The notes: generated from the sequence alone by a model not told the origin. Numbered from the stretch's first letter, positions 1 through 12,797 are shown. The stretch: DNA of 64,000 bases from Acanthopleura granulata (GCA_016165875.1 JABBOT010000007.1:23360531-23424530), one strand, 5' to 3'. Made by a program: numbers and translations.

Positions 1-440
1 TATTCTACATTCGTAATGTCACAGTCCTGCCAGTACGCATGTTTATTCTACATTCGTAATGTCACAGTCCTGCCAGTACGCATGTTAATTCTACATTCGT
101 AATGTCACAGTCCTGCCAGTACGCATGTTTATTCTACATTCGTAATGTCACAGTACTGCCAGTACACATGTTTATTCTACATTCGTAATGTCACAGTCCT
201 GCAAGTACGCATGTTAATTCTACATTCGTAATGTCACAGTCCTGCCAGTACACATGTTTATTCTACATTCATAATGTCACAGTACTGCCAGTACACATGT
301 TTATTCTACATTCGTAATGTCACAGTACTGCCAGTACGCATGTTTATTCCACATTCATAATGTCACAGTCCTGCCAGTACGCATGTTTATTCTACATTCG
401 TAATGTCACAGTCCTGCCAGTACGCATGTTTATTCTACAG
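1..440. repeat. 43-bp minisatellite, about 10 copies
   Basis: Head-to-tail units of 43 bp run from the window edge to about 438, with a few scattered substitutions between copies (for example TCCTGCCAG against TACTGCCAG). The array probably continues to the left. No coding potential is seen in it. Confidence 0.95.
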
Positions 441-1410
441 AAACAAATTGTCCTACAGAGCCTGTAGTTAGATATTGTGTATTTCCATGGTAGCCTGTTG
501 GTTGGGATTTTTAGGGCAGGATCCATATATTAGGCTACCTGGGTTGCCAGAGTGTGTACAGGTGGATGGTAGCTAAGCTAAGCTAAGTATCAGGAAAGTG
601 CGGGCATAGACAGATGAACTGTCCAGACAGTTAAAGTCACATTTACATCCAGGTTGTTGTAAAAACACTTGTCAGCTGCTAGGATCTGGAGGATTGCGTT
701 GGTGAAATGTGGTGCTCACTAGTGGCAGTGTTGTCTGGTAATGGATGGCAGGAGATTTGGAGCTTTATAACAGAAGAACAAACACTGTTAAAGTATTAAG
801 AAGCCTTTCTGTTTAGAGAGACTGTGCCTAGCAGTCATGAAGCAGACTGTGAAAATTACATGTATCTCTATCATGTCTATGTTTACCATGCTTATTTGTT
901 CACCTAATGGGTTACTTACAACATTTTAATGGTAAGAAAGGAAATTAGGTTAGGAATTTTAAAGGAATTTAGCTTAGAAAATGAAAGTTATACATTTGCA
1001 GGTGTCTGTGTGTCAGTTGTGTGTAGATACGTATCTTTTCACACATAAATTTGTGTGAAATTTTGTGGTTTCTGTGACCAGTTGTGCTGACTAAATTGTC
1101 ACATTTATTTGTCATATAACAGTTGTAGTTCAGTTGTGTATAAAACTGCTGTTCTTAGAGCCACTCAAATTGAAGTACTCAGCATGGCTTTTAATTAAAT
1201 GGCTATGGTCTTTGGTTAAAAATATAAAGTTGTAACAAATAAGGGGTGGTTGGAGAGTGGGGAAATAACCTGAAACCTGTCATGTGCTGGTAAACACTTT
1301 TGTAAAACCCAATGACAGACTTGAGCAGAGCATTGTCACTGAGCAGAGCTATAGATCTAAACTTGAACAGAAATAACCGACTCTGCCATGTATTATGATT
1401 TCTGTTTCAG
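441..1410. other. Unassigned sequence upstream of the first SPATA1-like exon
   Basis: AT-rich sequence with no exon I can support. It could be the intron before the 1411 exon, because that exon opens with a 3' splice site (tctgtttcag) and not with a start codon. The start codon of the SPATA1-like gene should be here or to the left of the window; no ATG with a phase-0 donor was convincing. Confidence 0.5.
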
Positions 1411-4400
1411 CTGGTAGATCTACACATCTATGTGGTGCCTCCTGATATATGGAGAAGGAAGCACAATGATGTACTCAACACTGATGTCAACGAAACAATA
1501 TCAGCTGGATTTATACGGTACAGTGCCCTTACATTTCTACCTGTATCTTTCACCACAATGTTTTGCTACAGGCGCTAATTCGAGTCAGTTTTAATGATTT
1601 TTCTTAAGTTTTATCCAGGTACATTGTTTTTTTTCTAAATGGATGCAAGGGATTTTCTAGTAAACACAACAATAAATATCATAATTTTGAGTTTCAGACA
1701 AATTTTGTATTGAATTTTTATGAAATAAATTGAGTTTTTAAACACTGGTGATGAAGAAATTTAGAGCTCTTTGATTTGTTTATATTGAGTTTCTGAAAAG
1801 AAATTGGATAGAAACCTCCCTGGGGTGTGTCAGTTACACATGCAGTTCTGTCCTTTTCACTTTCATTTGCAAAGTTGTTCCAAAATGTGTTTGTCAGTTG
1901 TGTCTGTCATTTACATTGTTTTCCCTCATGCATGTGTCCTGTTAAAATATTACATGTATTTCCAGAGGCCCATTTAATGAACATGTCACAACTTGTGCCT
2001 GGAGTAACTTCAATGGTAACACAAATTGAAGAGATACATGTACTAGTACGTCACAGTGGTAAATGAGCTGGACGAAGTATTCAGACAGCTTTGTAAAACT
2101 GGCTCCAGACATGTGAAGACCTGTCCTTTATAATGCATTCTTTTCCCACACTTATATTTCAGAGTACATCCAGAGAATAAAGTGTTCACTCTTAGAGATG
2201 ATATTGAGCAGCAATTAGGTCTTGATCTCACGCCCAAAGACTATGTATTTATGAAATGTGTGGGACGCAGTTTGACACGGGTAAGTCATGTAATGCGGAC
2301 ATTTCCTTTTTGATGTGCAGCCGTAATCAGATACCATGATTTTAGGTTTTAATTTGCTGAAGGTTTTAACATGATAATTTTGAGTTCTATATTTTGTAAA
2401 CCACCATCATTCTTGAAGCTTGAATTATTTGATGGAATGGCTAACCTAACCTAAACTCAGCTTCTTGCATAAGTTCGCTGTGTCTCATGACCAAGAGGTC
2501 ACAGGCTCAAATCCAGCTCCTGGTGATTTTAATTCAACATCATGGGGTGCATCATGTACCCAGTGAGATGAAGTGATATCCTTGGTTTCCTCCAATTGAT
2601 TGGTTTCCCTCCAACAAATGATTGATATTGGACCAGAAACTGTCACTTCTATATGGCCTTCTGTGTTAAAATATAGAAGTTAAAATATAAAAGAAATATA
2701 AAAGCAATATTTGTATTTGGCCTCAACAATTCGCAAAGTGATGTGAAAATATTCTATTTTACATCTTTAGAGACTGGACATCTAATTTCTCCAAATCTAG
2801 TTAAAATTTTGTTATGTCTAAGTGTAAATTTGTGGAAAGATTTGCAAAAGTCAAATTCAAATCACTTTGTACATCTATGTGCAGATCTACCTATCTAGTC
2901 TGGATGTAAACACTTTGTTCGTCTATGTGCAGATCTACCTATCTAGTCTGGATGTAAACACTTTGTACATCTATGTGCAGATCTACCTATCTAGTCTGGA
3001 TGTAAACACTTTGTACATCTATGTGCAGATCTTCCTATCTAGTCTGGATGTAATCACTTTGTATATCTATGTGCTGATCTACCTATCTAGTCTGGATGTA
3101 AACACTTTGTACATCTATGTGCAGATCTACCTATCTAGTCTGGATGTAAACACTTTGTACATCTATGTGCAGATCTTCCTATCTAGTCTGGATGTAATCT
3201 TGTACAGCACTGTGAAAAGCACTGTTGTATATATGTATGTATGTTCTTCAGGTCAAACCAAAACAAGAATACCAGTTAAAGATCAAAAATTTCCTTCCTC
3301 CCTTGGTAAGTAATACATTCTTGGCACATGTACATGTACTGGTATATGAAATCTGGATATTCCTGGCAGGGATAAATGAGGCAAATGTGTCAAGTAGCTA
3401 CAGCAGTGGTTTATCTTCAGTTCTTAACTGGAGCGTAGTGGAGACGTGGCCTTATCCATGATGGAGTGTGAGCTCGCAAGTACAAATACTGTTACTACTG
3501 CGCCAGCTAGCCTTCGTCTCTCCCTTATAGTTAGGTATTCTTCATGTTAAGCAGATTTCCTTCAAGAGAACCCTGGTCAAGCTTAAGTCACATTTTTATA
3601 TCACTGTGGTATGTGAGAAGGTCTAGCAGATTTCCTTCAAGAGAACCCTGGTCAAGCTTAAGTCACATTTTTATATCACTGTGGTATGTGAGAAGGTCTG
3701 CCAGCAACCTGTGGATGGTCGTGGGAAGGTCTGCCAGCAACCTGCGGATGGTCGTGGGTTTCCCCCGGGCTCTGCCTGGCGTCCTCTCCGACCGTACGTG
3801 GGAAGGTCTGCCAGCAACCTGCGGATGGTCGTGGGCTCTGCTCAGGTTCCTCCCACCATAATGCTGGCCGCCGTTGTATAAATGAAATATTCTTGAGTAG
3901 GGCGTAAAACACCAATTAAATAAACTGTGTTGCATAATTTACAACATAAAAAATTGTCAGTAAAATCATCTTATCATAGCACTTATCAGTTGTTGCCAGT
4001 TTTAACTCAAAAAATAAGTGTTTTGATCAAATTTTTCATCTTTACTCACAGAGGTCGTTGTGTAATGCAATATTATGTCATTCCTTCAACTGGACCTGTC
4101 ACAACATGCTGTACTGTTGTTTTAGGCCTACCTGCCAGAGGTTTACCTGTTAGAGGTATCCCCAGGTGAGAGACACCTGTTCGGGCTCAGCAGTGGAGAG
4201 GGGTCCTCCAGGGCACAGACGCGCACATCGGTACGCCCGGGAGACACGCCTCACTCCCACGGCTACAGGAACCGCTACTCCGAGGAGGACTTAGATCGCT
4301 ACAATAGCAGGGAGAGGCTCAATGTGGAAAATGAGAAAATCCGAAACAGTGGCTATCATCCAGGTATGACTAGCTTTCAGTCAGAGGTGGAATATAAGAA

Positions 4401-7400
4401 ATAAATTTATTAACACAAGTTTGCAAGAGTATAATGATGCAGAAAAGCAAGATGAAGGCTGAGTAAGGCTTATTGTAATGGATTGGTAGATGTACAAATT
4501 CAGGTAGGGCTTTGCTTGATTTCCAAAACGCACAAACCTGATTGTCCTCCTTTATGCCTGAAGTATGAGATTATATATGATGTATTGAATTGAAATTGTG
4601 GCAAAGTATTTATATACATATAGATACATGTGCAACACAAGTAATACCTTTAATCTGTATACCTCAGCATAGGCTGGCTTCCTTTCCTGTTGTACATGGG
4701 AAGGTCTGCCAGCAACCTGCGGACGACTGTGGGTTTCCCGAGAGTTTCCTCCTACCATAATGCTGCCCGCTGTTGTTTACGTGAAATATTCTTGAAAAAT
4801 ACTGTGTAAAAATGAAATAAATAAATGATATATGCTTCACAAATTTCCAAACTGATTCAGTTAATGCTTGATGATTGTTAATAGATTATCGGGCATTACA
4901 AACGTCAAACTGATTATAATCAAATGCTTCAAGTTTTGTAGCTTGCTTGTGTGGAGTACATGTAACTGTGTAAACTGGTTGTTGCAAGGGTTTCTGTTTT
5001 CTAGTTGTTTGCAAGTCATATGAAATTTTATATCGTGACAGTAATTTTCCCCTGTATTCAAATATTTTGATGACAAAGATTTTCACCATCGTATTGAACT
5101 GTGTAAATTCATGCTTGTCAGAAGTGTTCATGCATTTTGAATTTTTCATGAATGTGATCCAAAATGAAAATGAACAGGAAGATTACATATCAGTGATGTA
5201 GCCCTAGAGTGGTTAAAGCAAGAGCATAAAATCCCATTTCCACTTGTTCATGCATCTATGCAGGTTCATATGTAAAAGATTTTCATGAACTAGGCAAGTA
5301 TGTTTCTGGCTACATTGTTTGGTAGCTACATATTACTGGTGCTTGTGAGTGTGAACCTCCTGAACTATTCACATTTTGACATAAAGGTACCACCTTCACA
5401 GAACTCCGTATAAAGTCATTTTTGTCATAACTTATTGGTAAGTGGTGTTGGCTGTACATGTAGGTAATGGCACCATAAGACGACTTTATTTACAAGAATG
5501 GTTATGAAAAGTATGAAGTGTTGTGACAGTGGGCCATGCTTTTTTTTTTGGCATTTCAAATCTGTGCATTATTCAAACGTGCAAAGATTATCTGCTGTAT
5601 TTTTGTGAATGTTTTACAAATGACAAGAAGTTAATTTACTTTGAGTCCAAGCCCAGCTCATGGCGATTCCCTCTCTGGCCGTGGGAAGGTGAAGGTGTGT
5701 CAGCAACCTGCTAATGGTCAAGGGTTTCTCCCTGGCTCTGCCCAGTTTCTTGCCACCATAAAGCTGGCACTGTACAAGTGAAATATTCTTGAGTATGGTG
5801 TAAAATGCAATCAAAGAAATCAAATAAATGCCAAAAAGTTAAATGGACATGGGATACAACTCTTGCATTAGCCACTCTTGTACTCCTGCGGTGAAGTCTG
5901 TGGATGTTGAACCCTCAACCGTCGTGTGACGTGACTGTACTGATATCAGCTGTGAAGTGTGAGGTGGTGATCTAATGTGCTTACCTGTCCGTCCTTGTGA
6001 TGGGCTTCTCCAATCTCCCTGCATGTCAGCGGTAATATATATAGATGCATCAACCACACTAATTACTTATCCAAAACCATTTTCTGATGGCAACCAATAG
6101 ATTCTTTGCAGCTGTAATAGTAGTGGTAAATGTATATCTTGCTGGCATGCCCATCTACCTTCTTACATGTGATTCTACTGATGAACAGACTGCACTTTTA
6201 ATACATCTATTGCATAACAAATAATCTTTGGATCATGTGAAATGCCAGCTCTGTACTGTGTCTGACTTGTTTTGTCGCAGCCTGTGTGCATACACTGGTG
6301 TGCTTTGTCTCACAAAGTCACTGTGTGCATGTTCCTGCTTGCTGTTTCTCACTCTGTATACATGTACCTGCTTTGTTTCACCCTATATGCATGTATACTT
6401 ACTTGCTCTGTAACACCCTGTGTGCATACACTGGTGTGCTTTGTCTCATGAAGTCACCGTGTGCATGTTCCTGCTTGCTGTTTCTCACTCTGCATATGTG
6501 CCAGCATTGTTTCACCCTATACGCATGTATACCTACTTGCTTTGTCTCACTGCTTATTGTATGCTTCTACCTGCATCTTTTTTCTAGTCTGGTATGCATG
6601 GACCAGCTTAATTGCTTAACGGCAGTCTCACTGTGAATGTTTGTAGCTGCATGCCCTGCTTGGCTCTCTGCGTTTTAGGTGCTCTCCGTAAACCTGCTGG
6701 TAGTGGCTCGACTCACAAACTCACCCCTGTAGACCCCCAGCGAGCCCACCTTAAGTCTCGTAGCTCTCAGCGCACTGGGTTTTCTCTTGAGACTGTAAGT
6801 GAGCCTAAAGACTCTTCTGGGAGAAGACAGAGGCAGAAGTCAGCCTCCGGGCAGACCCACTCCTCCTGGGGCGAGGCACGTCAGCACGGGGTGCTGCTCG
6901 AGGTGCCCCAGAGAGGAGACAACCCTTGTAACCCATCTTCTAGATTCTCTTCTAAACCTGCTCATCCTCCTAACGCAGACACGGCCAGGTCGCACCAGGA
7001 CAGCCCCTCTCTACCTCCCATCTCTAACCAGCTCCGGTCACCACCACCTCACAATCGCACCCGCTCGCCCCCTGACGACTCTCCCACTGGGCGCTCAAAC
7101 AAGCACCGCAGTGGGACGGAGGAAGGGTCACAGCCTCCGCTTAGTGCCAGTCCTCCTCCATCCCCAGACAAACATCGCAGTAACCAGCAAAGGCGGGGCT
7201 ACGAGAGCAAGGCATACCCTGACGGACACCAGAGAGGCCCGAGAAGAACAGACAGTCCTGATGGAGCGTACAGCGGATACACCTATGATGACAGAGGTCA
7301 AAGGTAAAATCACAGAATTGCTGTACATGTATGCAGTACCAGCTCAGTAAATGGGACCTAAAACTCTGTCAAAAAATTGTGCTTTTAGAAGTGAATAAAT

Positions 7401-10400
7401 AAAACACTACTTGTCTTCATTAAGAACACCGGCCATTCTAAGATCAGTAAAACTTGCAGAATCAGGCAAAAAAGTACATGCAATTATATGTCTTGAAGAG
7501 TTTACATGTATATTTCGCCACAATATGGCTGTGATAGGCCTAAGACCAAGTTCATTTGTTCATGGATGGTGCTTCTGAGTAAGATACCTAAATGACACCC
7601 CTTTTTGTAATGGGGTCTCACATGCTTAGCATGGGCTGGAACATACGGTAACGCAGATATCAAACTTGGAGTGAATTAATCATTTTGAATTATGTTTTTT
7701 GAGTAGTTATGAATGTAACAAGGTACACAAATTTAGAGATAATGTACCATGTTAAGGCTGTCATTCAGTTACCCAACCCTCCTGTAAAAGAGTTACATCA
7801 GGGATTGGTACACTTCTGTTGTCAGATAAAATATGAATAAAGGTAAGGCAGTTTTAAGTGGAAATTTTTAGAGCATGTTTATTACATTGGATAATATGTA
7901 CAAGTTGGATGTTAAAGAAAAAATCAACTGTTAATACATGAAACAATCGAACTTCAGCAAAGTACTTCTGTCATTGTGGTTTGTGATTGTAGAACATATC
8001 GTGCTGCTGACAGTGATGCAGAGGCCATGGCCAGACAGAGGGAGCATGACAACGCACGGCGAAGAGAGGAGGAACGACGACAACGCGAGGATGAGCGTCG
8101 GCGCCAGGAGGAGCAGCTTAGACGGTGGGAGGATGAGAGGAGAGAGACACAGAGGCGACTTGAGGAGCAGGGACGGGACAGGGAACGAGACAGCGAACTG
8201 GAGAGACAACAGCTTTTGGCCGATCAGGAAATGCTAGATCTCCTCGATGAGGACCGGAGGCAAGAGGAGCTACAACAGCGACGGAGACAGGAGGAAGAGG
8301 ATTTACAGAGGCGACGCGATGAGAAGGAAGAGGAAGCATACCGGAGGCGAAAACGTGAAGAGGAGGAGGAATTTCGCAGGCGTCAGGAAGAACAGGTGGA
8401 GTTGCAGAGGCAACAAGAGGAGGCGGACAAAAGGCGTATTGAGGAGGAGCGCGAACGCCTGCAGAATGATGAGCTGCTGAAGGCAGACACAGATGAGCAG
8501 ACAGAAGAGGTGAGAGCAACAAGGGAAACTACTGTGATATGTCGAAACCATTTTGGATGTAGCCCACAGGCTGACAGCGAAAGTACACGCAAAATTGAAA
8601 ATCCTCAAAGAGAAATAACTCACCAATCAACCATGTTGTCCACAGGTTTCCATACAAAACAGTAATTTAAAGCCATTCTCTGGATAATCTTTCTTGGGCA
8701 TAACCCAGTCCCTTCTGAAAAGTTAGGGAACGTCATGGCAGCTTTCAGGAAATTACCACAGTGTGTGTGGGTACAGTGTTGTTACACTTAGTATGTTTGA
8801 TTGTTGATTGTCCCTCCTCATCCATTAGGTTGGGCAGCTTGAAATGTATCATTCCATACTATGGGTGGTACTTCAGTTTCAAAAACATGTCTACTTTCTC
8901 ACTTCTGTTTTAAGAGAGAGAATGGCAACACTATGTTTACCATTATTATAAATTAATTAATTAAATATGGTTATTTTGTCAGGAGTTGTCAAGATTCCCG
9001 TCTCCACCTCCCATACGAACAACATCTCCAGACAGAGAGCTGTCAGAAGAGGACAAAGCCAGGAAGAAGGCAGAGAGTATGTCATGGATTCACAACTTCT
9101 TGGTTTATTAACACGACGTTTCGATGTAGATACTAAGATATCGATGTTAGTATCGTATCTACATCGAAACGTCGTGTTAATAAACCAAGAAGTTGTGTAT
9201 CTAGAGAGGATGTGTCGAGTACCAGAGAGATGAGTGTTATCTGTTTATATACACATAGCTGTTTGCAGATCAAAACTCTCTCTCACGTAGTCAACTGTCT
9301 GCTGAGTGTCCTGGTCAGTTGATAATAACCTGGCCTAAAGCTTTTTTGTGATGAGTACGAGAGAGAGTATATTTATCTGTTTATATATGTACGTGTATGA
9401 AATTTCCTGATCTAAATTATGGAGTTGATCCAGTGATCTATATAATTCTGGTCCAAAAAGTGTGTTCTGTAACTTCAGAAGATCATTTTCACAAGGTTAG
9501 AGAAAGGTGTGTCCAAAATGTTTAGGTTTTGCTGGTCAGTAGTTATGTTTGTCTGTTTGTTGTAATACTGAAAAGGCCTCATACAGGCGAAGCTGGGAAA
9601 GAGTGTGCCCAATATGTTTATGTTTTGCTCATGATTTGTTAATTTTTATATGCCTGTTTGTGATAACGTCTACAGAAGACCGTTTATTATCCGAGTTAGA
9701 GAAGGCCCGAGAGCAGAGGAGGGCTGTAGAGAGACAGAGAGAGGAGCTGGTGAAGAAGGCCAAGTTACTGCAGACCAAGACACAGAACCGGAGAAATCAC
9801 GGTAAACACTTGCGTGGATATCCCTCACTGTGAGAAATAGGCATTGGGGACATAACTCTATACAGGCACGTGGGAAGATAACTCTGTAGTGTATGGGGTG
9901 CTATGCCTATATCTTGGCCCTTTGGCTATAACTGGGTGTTGTTTCTCAATATACACACTGTACTTAAACTGCTTAGTCAAAACGTTATGCAATAGCGGTG
10001 ATATGTTTTTCTGTGCTGTACTAAATTTGTAATGCCTCTGTTTTTTTCAAGACTCCATTAACTCGTAGAAAATGCTGTCAGGGAAAATTTTGCTAAAGCC
10101 TTACCTGACTGTTGTGTTTATTTGAACTTCAGCTTGGGAGTTGTGGGATACAACATTGCTTGGCATGATTTTTATGGGTTTTTTTTTTTGTCTCTCGGCA
10201 TTTTGTTCCTTCCGCATTTTGTAGCCAGAGACATTTGGAAAAAGCGTTACTTTGAGGAGAAAAAGAAGACGTCTCCGTTAGAGGATCAGTGTAACAGATT
10301 ACGACAAGAAGTGGACCAGATACATCGTAAACTCATGGCTACGTTAGAAGGTCCAAAAGATTCCAAAGGTGCCAAGTTAGCAAATAAGATACCTTCAGAA

Positions 10401-12269
10401 AAGGTAAGGAGGACTGGTAGCATTGTAGCTGGTGCATGTAGTCATTCCTTGACATAATGGAAGGATTGCCACAGTGGTACCCACACAAAAATTCCTGCTG
10501 GAGGGGACCTCACTTGGCTCAGATGGTTATAGTTCTGGCTTGCTGTTACTATCAGTCCTTTGGTCAGTGAGGTAGGGTGTTCAAATTCCACTGAATTTGA
10601 GTCAGTAGGTTTGTCAGGTACCTGGCAGAGGTAGGTGGTTTACTCAGGGCACTCTTGTTTCCATCCAAATAAATAATTGCTGATAGAAAACAAAAGCATC
10701 ATGTAGTAAATTGTAGCAGATTTCAATTGGAACTTGGAAAATTCATGCGTGTAACAAAGTGGTCCAAAACCGTGTATTGTTTTGCTCTCTCCTGCAGTAT
10801 GTCACTCTTTTCAGTACATCACACTTCAGCATAGCACAGAAGCATTACAGTAGAAAGCGATTTCTTTTTCTTTGAGTGTAATTCAGACATCATTGTGAAG
10901 CCCTTCACTCTCTTCCATGGTCATGTGTTAAGTCAAACATGTGAAGACAAAAAAAGTTTCATAGTGCTTCATATTTATCCTAAAAGATTTTGTATCCATG
11001 TCTAAATCACCTTACTGATGCTTAAACTTCACAAAAAATGTTTGGTATTTGTTGAAAACGTTTGTTACTGTAGTTCTTAACCTTAGTGGACATATATGTA
11101 GCAAGGTAATTCATAATTTGTGCACTTGAATTCATTTTTGTACATAGGTGCCTGGCAGTTCTCAAAACACCCCTTTGAACGAAATGTGTGACCATGTTGT
11201 CGGTGTTATGAATACTGGACAAAGGTCTCTTGGGTCATACCATTTTCAACAAAGAGATATTTTCAGAAATGTCAGGCATCTATTTACAGGCTTGTTATGT
11301 GATGTACCGTTCAAAACAAAGAGTCCAAGTGTTACAAATATAGAAAATACGGATATGGTATCGTGCCTAAATGGAGTGTACTGTTTTACACCTGGACCTG
11401 TTTTCCAAAAGTTTTTTCAGAGGTGTAATCTGAATGTAATGGAACTTGAGTTAAATTCACATCATTTACAAATTTAAGCTTAAATCTTAATATTCTTGTT
11501 GAGCAACTGGGCCAAGATTCTGTTGTTTTTTTCTCTAAAGCCTAATAAATGTGATAGCTGTTCAGTGTTATTTCCTTTTTCAGAATAATTACAAAATCCA
11601 AGCCACCAAACTTCAGCATGAAATAGAAGATTTAAAACGGCGAGTAGAAAATTCAAAGATGAAGCTAACTGCAGAAATGAAAGTAAGCGATGATGTTGAC
11701 AGATTTTGATGATTAGTTACCTTTTCTCAGTTCTCAGGATGATTTGTTAAAAAATGCATGCTGTACTTTAGTATGTGTTGGTGTAATTATCACAAAAGCT
11801 TAAGAAAGATTTCGAAACTTAGCTCTAAAGTCATTAAATAGCTTCATACTAATATGATGTAATGAGTGCTCACATGTAGTATATTTAGTTGATTAATGAG
11901 AGTATTAATTAGATACCTATCCTGGAGATAACCTAGTAATGTATTAACATATGCATTCTCGATCTCTTCAAGTAGCTGATTTTCAACTCCACAGAGGGAA
12001 TAAAATCTATGAATAAATGAAATTCTAAGATGTTAAAATATCTGGATTGATGTCAGCAGGAAGCTGAGCATTTCGCTAAAACCTGTTGTCTGTTTTCTGC
12101 ACAGTTACGTAATCAGGCCGAGACGGAGCTCAGGGCGCTAAGAGCGGAGCTGACGCAGAAGAAAATCAACCTGACTTTGTCTCGTTCTCAGCAGATGGCT
12201 ACACTAGCGGCCAGTAACAACGATATGGCCTATATGACCCCCAGAACCATGGTGTCTCCAAGGTCCTGA
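1411..12269 (+). CDS. SPATA1: SPATA1-like coiled-coil protein, 5' end missing
   Basis: Eleven exons join in phase: 1411-1517, 2163-2280, 3252-3305, 4126-4363, 6679-7303, 7993-8509, 8983-9076, 9676-9801, 10225-10403, 11584-11682 and 12105-12269 (TGA at 12267). They give 2322 nt, 773 residues plus stop. The first exons match the N-terminus of spermatogenesis-associated protein 1 (LVDLHIYVVP, ISAGFIRV, FMKCVGRSL, then YLPEVYLLEV). The last four match its C-terminal coiled coil (ARDIWKKRYFEEKKK, QATKLQHEIEDLKRR, LRALRAELTQKK). Between them lie a Ser/Pro/Arg-rich disordered stretch of about 207 residues (exon 5) and a 172-residue Glu/Arg-rich charged helix (exon 6). Together these make the protein much longer than the roughly 460-residue human protein. 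Molecular function is unknown; testis-linked expression is known in vertebrates. The initiator exon was not found. Product assignment is by recalled family similarity; exon borders are read from splice consensus and phase. Confidence 0.88.
2460..2690 (+). mobile_element. Possible SINE remnant in a SPATA1-like intron
   Basis: A tRNA B-box-like stretch (ggctcaaatccagc, about 2507-2520) is followed by a tail with ttggtttcctcc and ttggaccagaaact phrases. The overall look is of an old tRNA-derived SINE, different from the main family in this window. Ends are uncertain. Confidence 0.35.
2863..3198 (+). repeat. 48-bp minisatellite, 7 copies
   Basis: Seven units begin at 2863, 2911, 2959, 3007, 3055, 3103 and 3151. 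They end 53 bp before the 3252 exon of the SPATA1-like gene. The period is a multiple of three and the units lack stops in one frame, so a 148-codon open frame appears. That frame differs from the frame of the following exon and is not judged coding. Confidence 0.95.
3550..3699 (+). repeat. 75-bp exact direct duplication
   Basis: Positions 3550-3624 and 3625-3699 are essentially identical, directly abutting, and end where the SINE-derived segment at 3690 begins. The absence of divergence suggests a recent duplication. Confidence 0.9.
3690..3930 (+). mobile_element. SINE tail (Nin-type), internally duplicated
   Basis: This carries the main family's body and tail: ggtctgccagcaacctg, then ggtttcccccgggctctgc, ataatgctggccgcc, gaaatattcttgag and gcgtaaaacaccaat, ending in an A/T-rich tail. 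The phrase ggtctgccagcaacctg occurs three times, so the body has been partly duplicated in place. It lies in an intron of the SPATA1-like gene. Confidence 0.8.
4672..4830 (+). mobile_element. SINE 3' portion (Nin-type)
   Basis: Truncated copy with ggctggcttcc, ggtctgccagcaacctgc, accataatgctg and gtgaaatattcttga, followed by an aataaataaa tail. It lies in the intron after the 4126-4363 exon. Confidence 0.8.
5640..5830 (+). mobile_element. SINE copy (Nin-type), 5' truncated
   Basis: Begins near a B-box-like tgagtccaagcccagctca and continues through gtcagcaacctgc, gctctgcccag, accataa and gtgaaatattcttgagta to an A-rich tail. Diverged from the other copies, so probably old. Confidence 0.75.
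6284..6548 (+). repeat. About 135-bp tandem duplication
   Basis: Two diverged copies start near gtgcatacactggtgtgctt (6286 and 6421). They are built of shorter echoes of gcatgt, tgctttgt and tttcac. They sit just upstream of the 6679 exon and create overlapping Cys-rich open frames that I do not regard as coding. Confidence 0.75.
9091..9197. repeat. Foldback element, perfect 42-bp inverted repeat
   Basis: Positions 9091-9132 are the exact reverse complement of 9156-9197, with a spacer of 23 bp. The hairpin starts only 14 nt downstream of the exon donor at 9077. Perfect arms suggest a recent foldback or MITE-like insertion. The arm phrase cgaaacgtcgtgttaataaa resembles ends of some dispersed invertebrate elements, but I cannot name a family. 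Confidence 0.9.
10498..10690 (+). mobile_element. tRNA-derived SINE, second family
   Basis: The head cacttggctcagatggttat resembles a tRNA A box, and gttcaaattccactgaat resembles a B box. The tail includes ggtggtttactcagggcac and tttccatcc, then an aaataaataa run. Distinct from the Nin-type family. Intronic in the SPATA1-like gene. Confidence 0.6.
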
Positions 12270-12797
12270 AGAGTCACAACAGCCCCCACATTCTAGACCC
12301 CCTTTCTATGGTTTGTAGGACCTCTAGATCAGTGGTCATTCCAAGACCCTGACCAGCCACAACAGTCCCAACACTCTAGACCCCCTGTCTATGGCCTATA
12401 TGATCTCCAGATCCGTGATCGTTCCAAGACCCTGACCAGCCGCAACAGTCCTCGCGCTCTAGACCTTCTTCCTATGCCCTACATGACCTCTAGATCTATC
12501 GTCGTTCCTTGAGTAGCCACAACAGTCTCCGCTCTGTAGACCCCTGTCTATGATCTACAGGACCGTTAGATCAGTGGTCGTTCCACGACCCTGACCATCC
12601 ACAACAGCCCCCACACTCTAGACCCCCTTTCTATGGTTTATAGGACCTCAAGATCAGTGATCGTTCCAAGACCCTGACCATCCACAACAGCCCCCACACT
12701 CTAGACCCCCTTTCTATGGTTTATAGGACCTCAAGATCAGTGGTCATTCCAAGACCCTGACCAGCCACAACAGCCCCCACGCTCTACATTGCCTTTG
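12221..12797 (+). repeat. About 84-bp degenerate minisatellite spanning the SPATA1-like stop codon
   Basis: Seven diverged units begin at about 12222, 12306, 12389, 12471, 12548, 12630 and 12715. Recurrent phrases are ctatgg..tatatgacc, agatcagtggtc, ttccaagaccctgacc, cacaacagcccccac and tctagaccccc. The first unit contains the last codons (MAYMTPRTMVSPRS) and the TGA of the SPATA1-like gene. The remainder is 3' UTR. Confidence 0.85.

Noticed and set aside
2867..3313. 148-codon open frame on + as a gene
   Set aside because: It is the 48-bp minisatellite read through; its frame differs from the real exon at 3252-3305.
9091..9197. microRNA precursor
   Set aside because: A perfect 42-bp stem with no bulges is more typical of a foldback element; no evidence for a processed small RNA.
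11148..11477. 109-codon + frame as an exon of the SPATA1-like gene
   Set aside because: It lies in the intron between 10403 and 11584, which join in phase without it, and it matches nothing I recognise.
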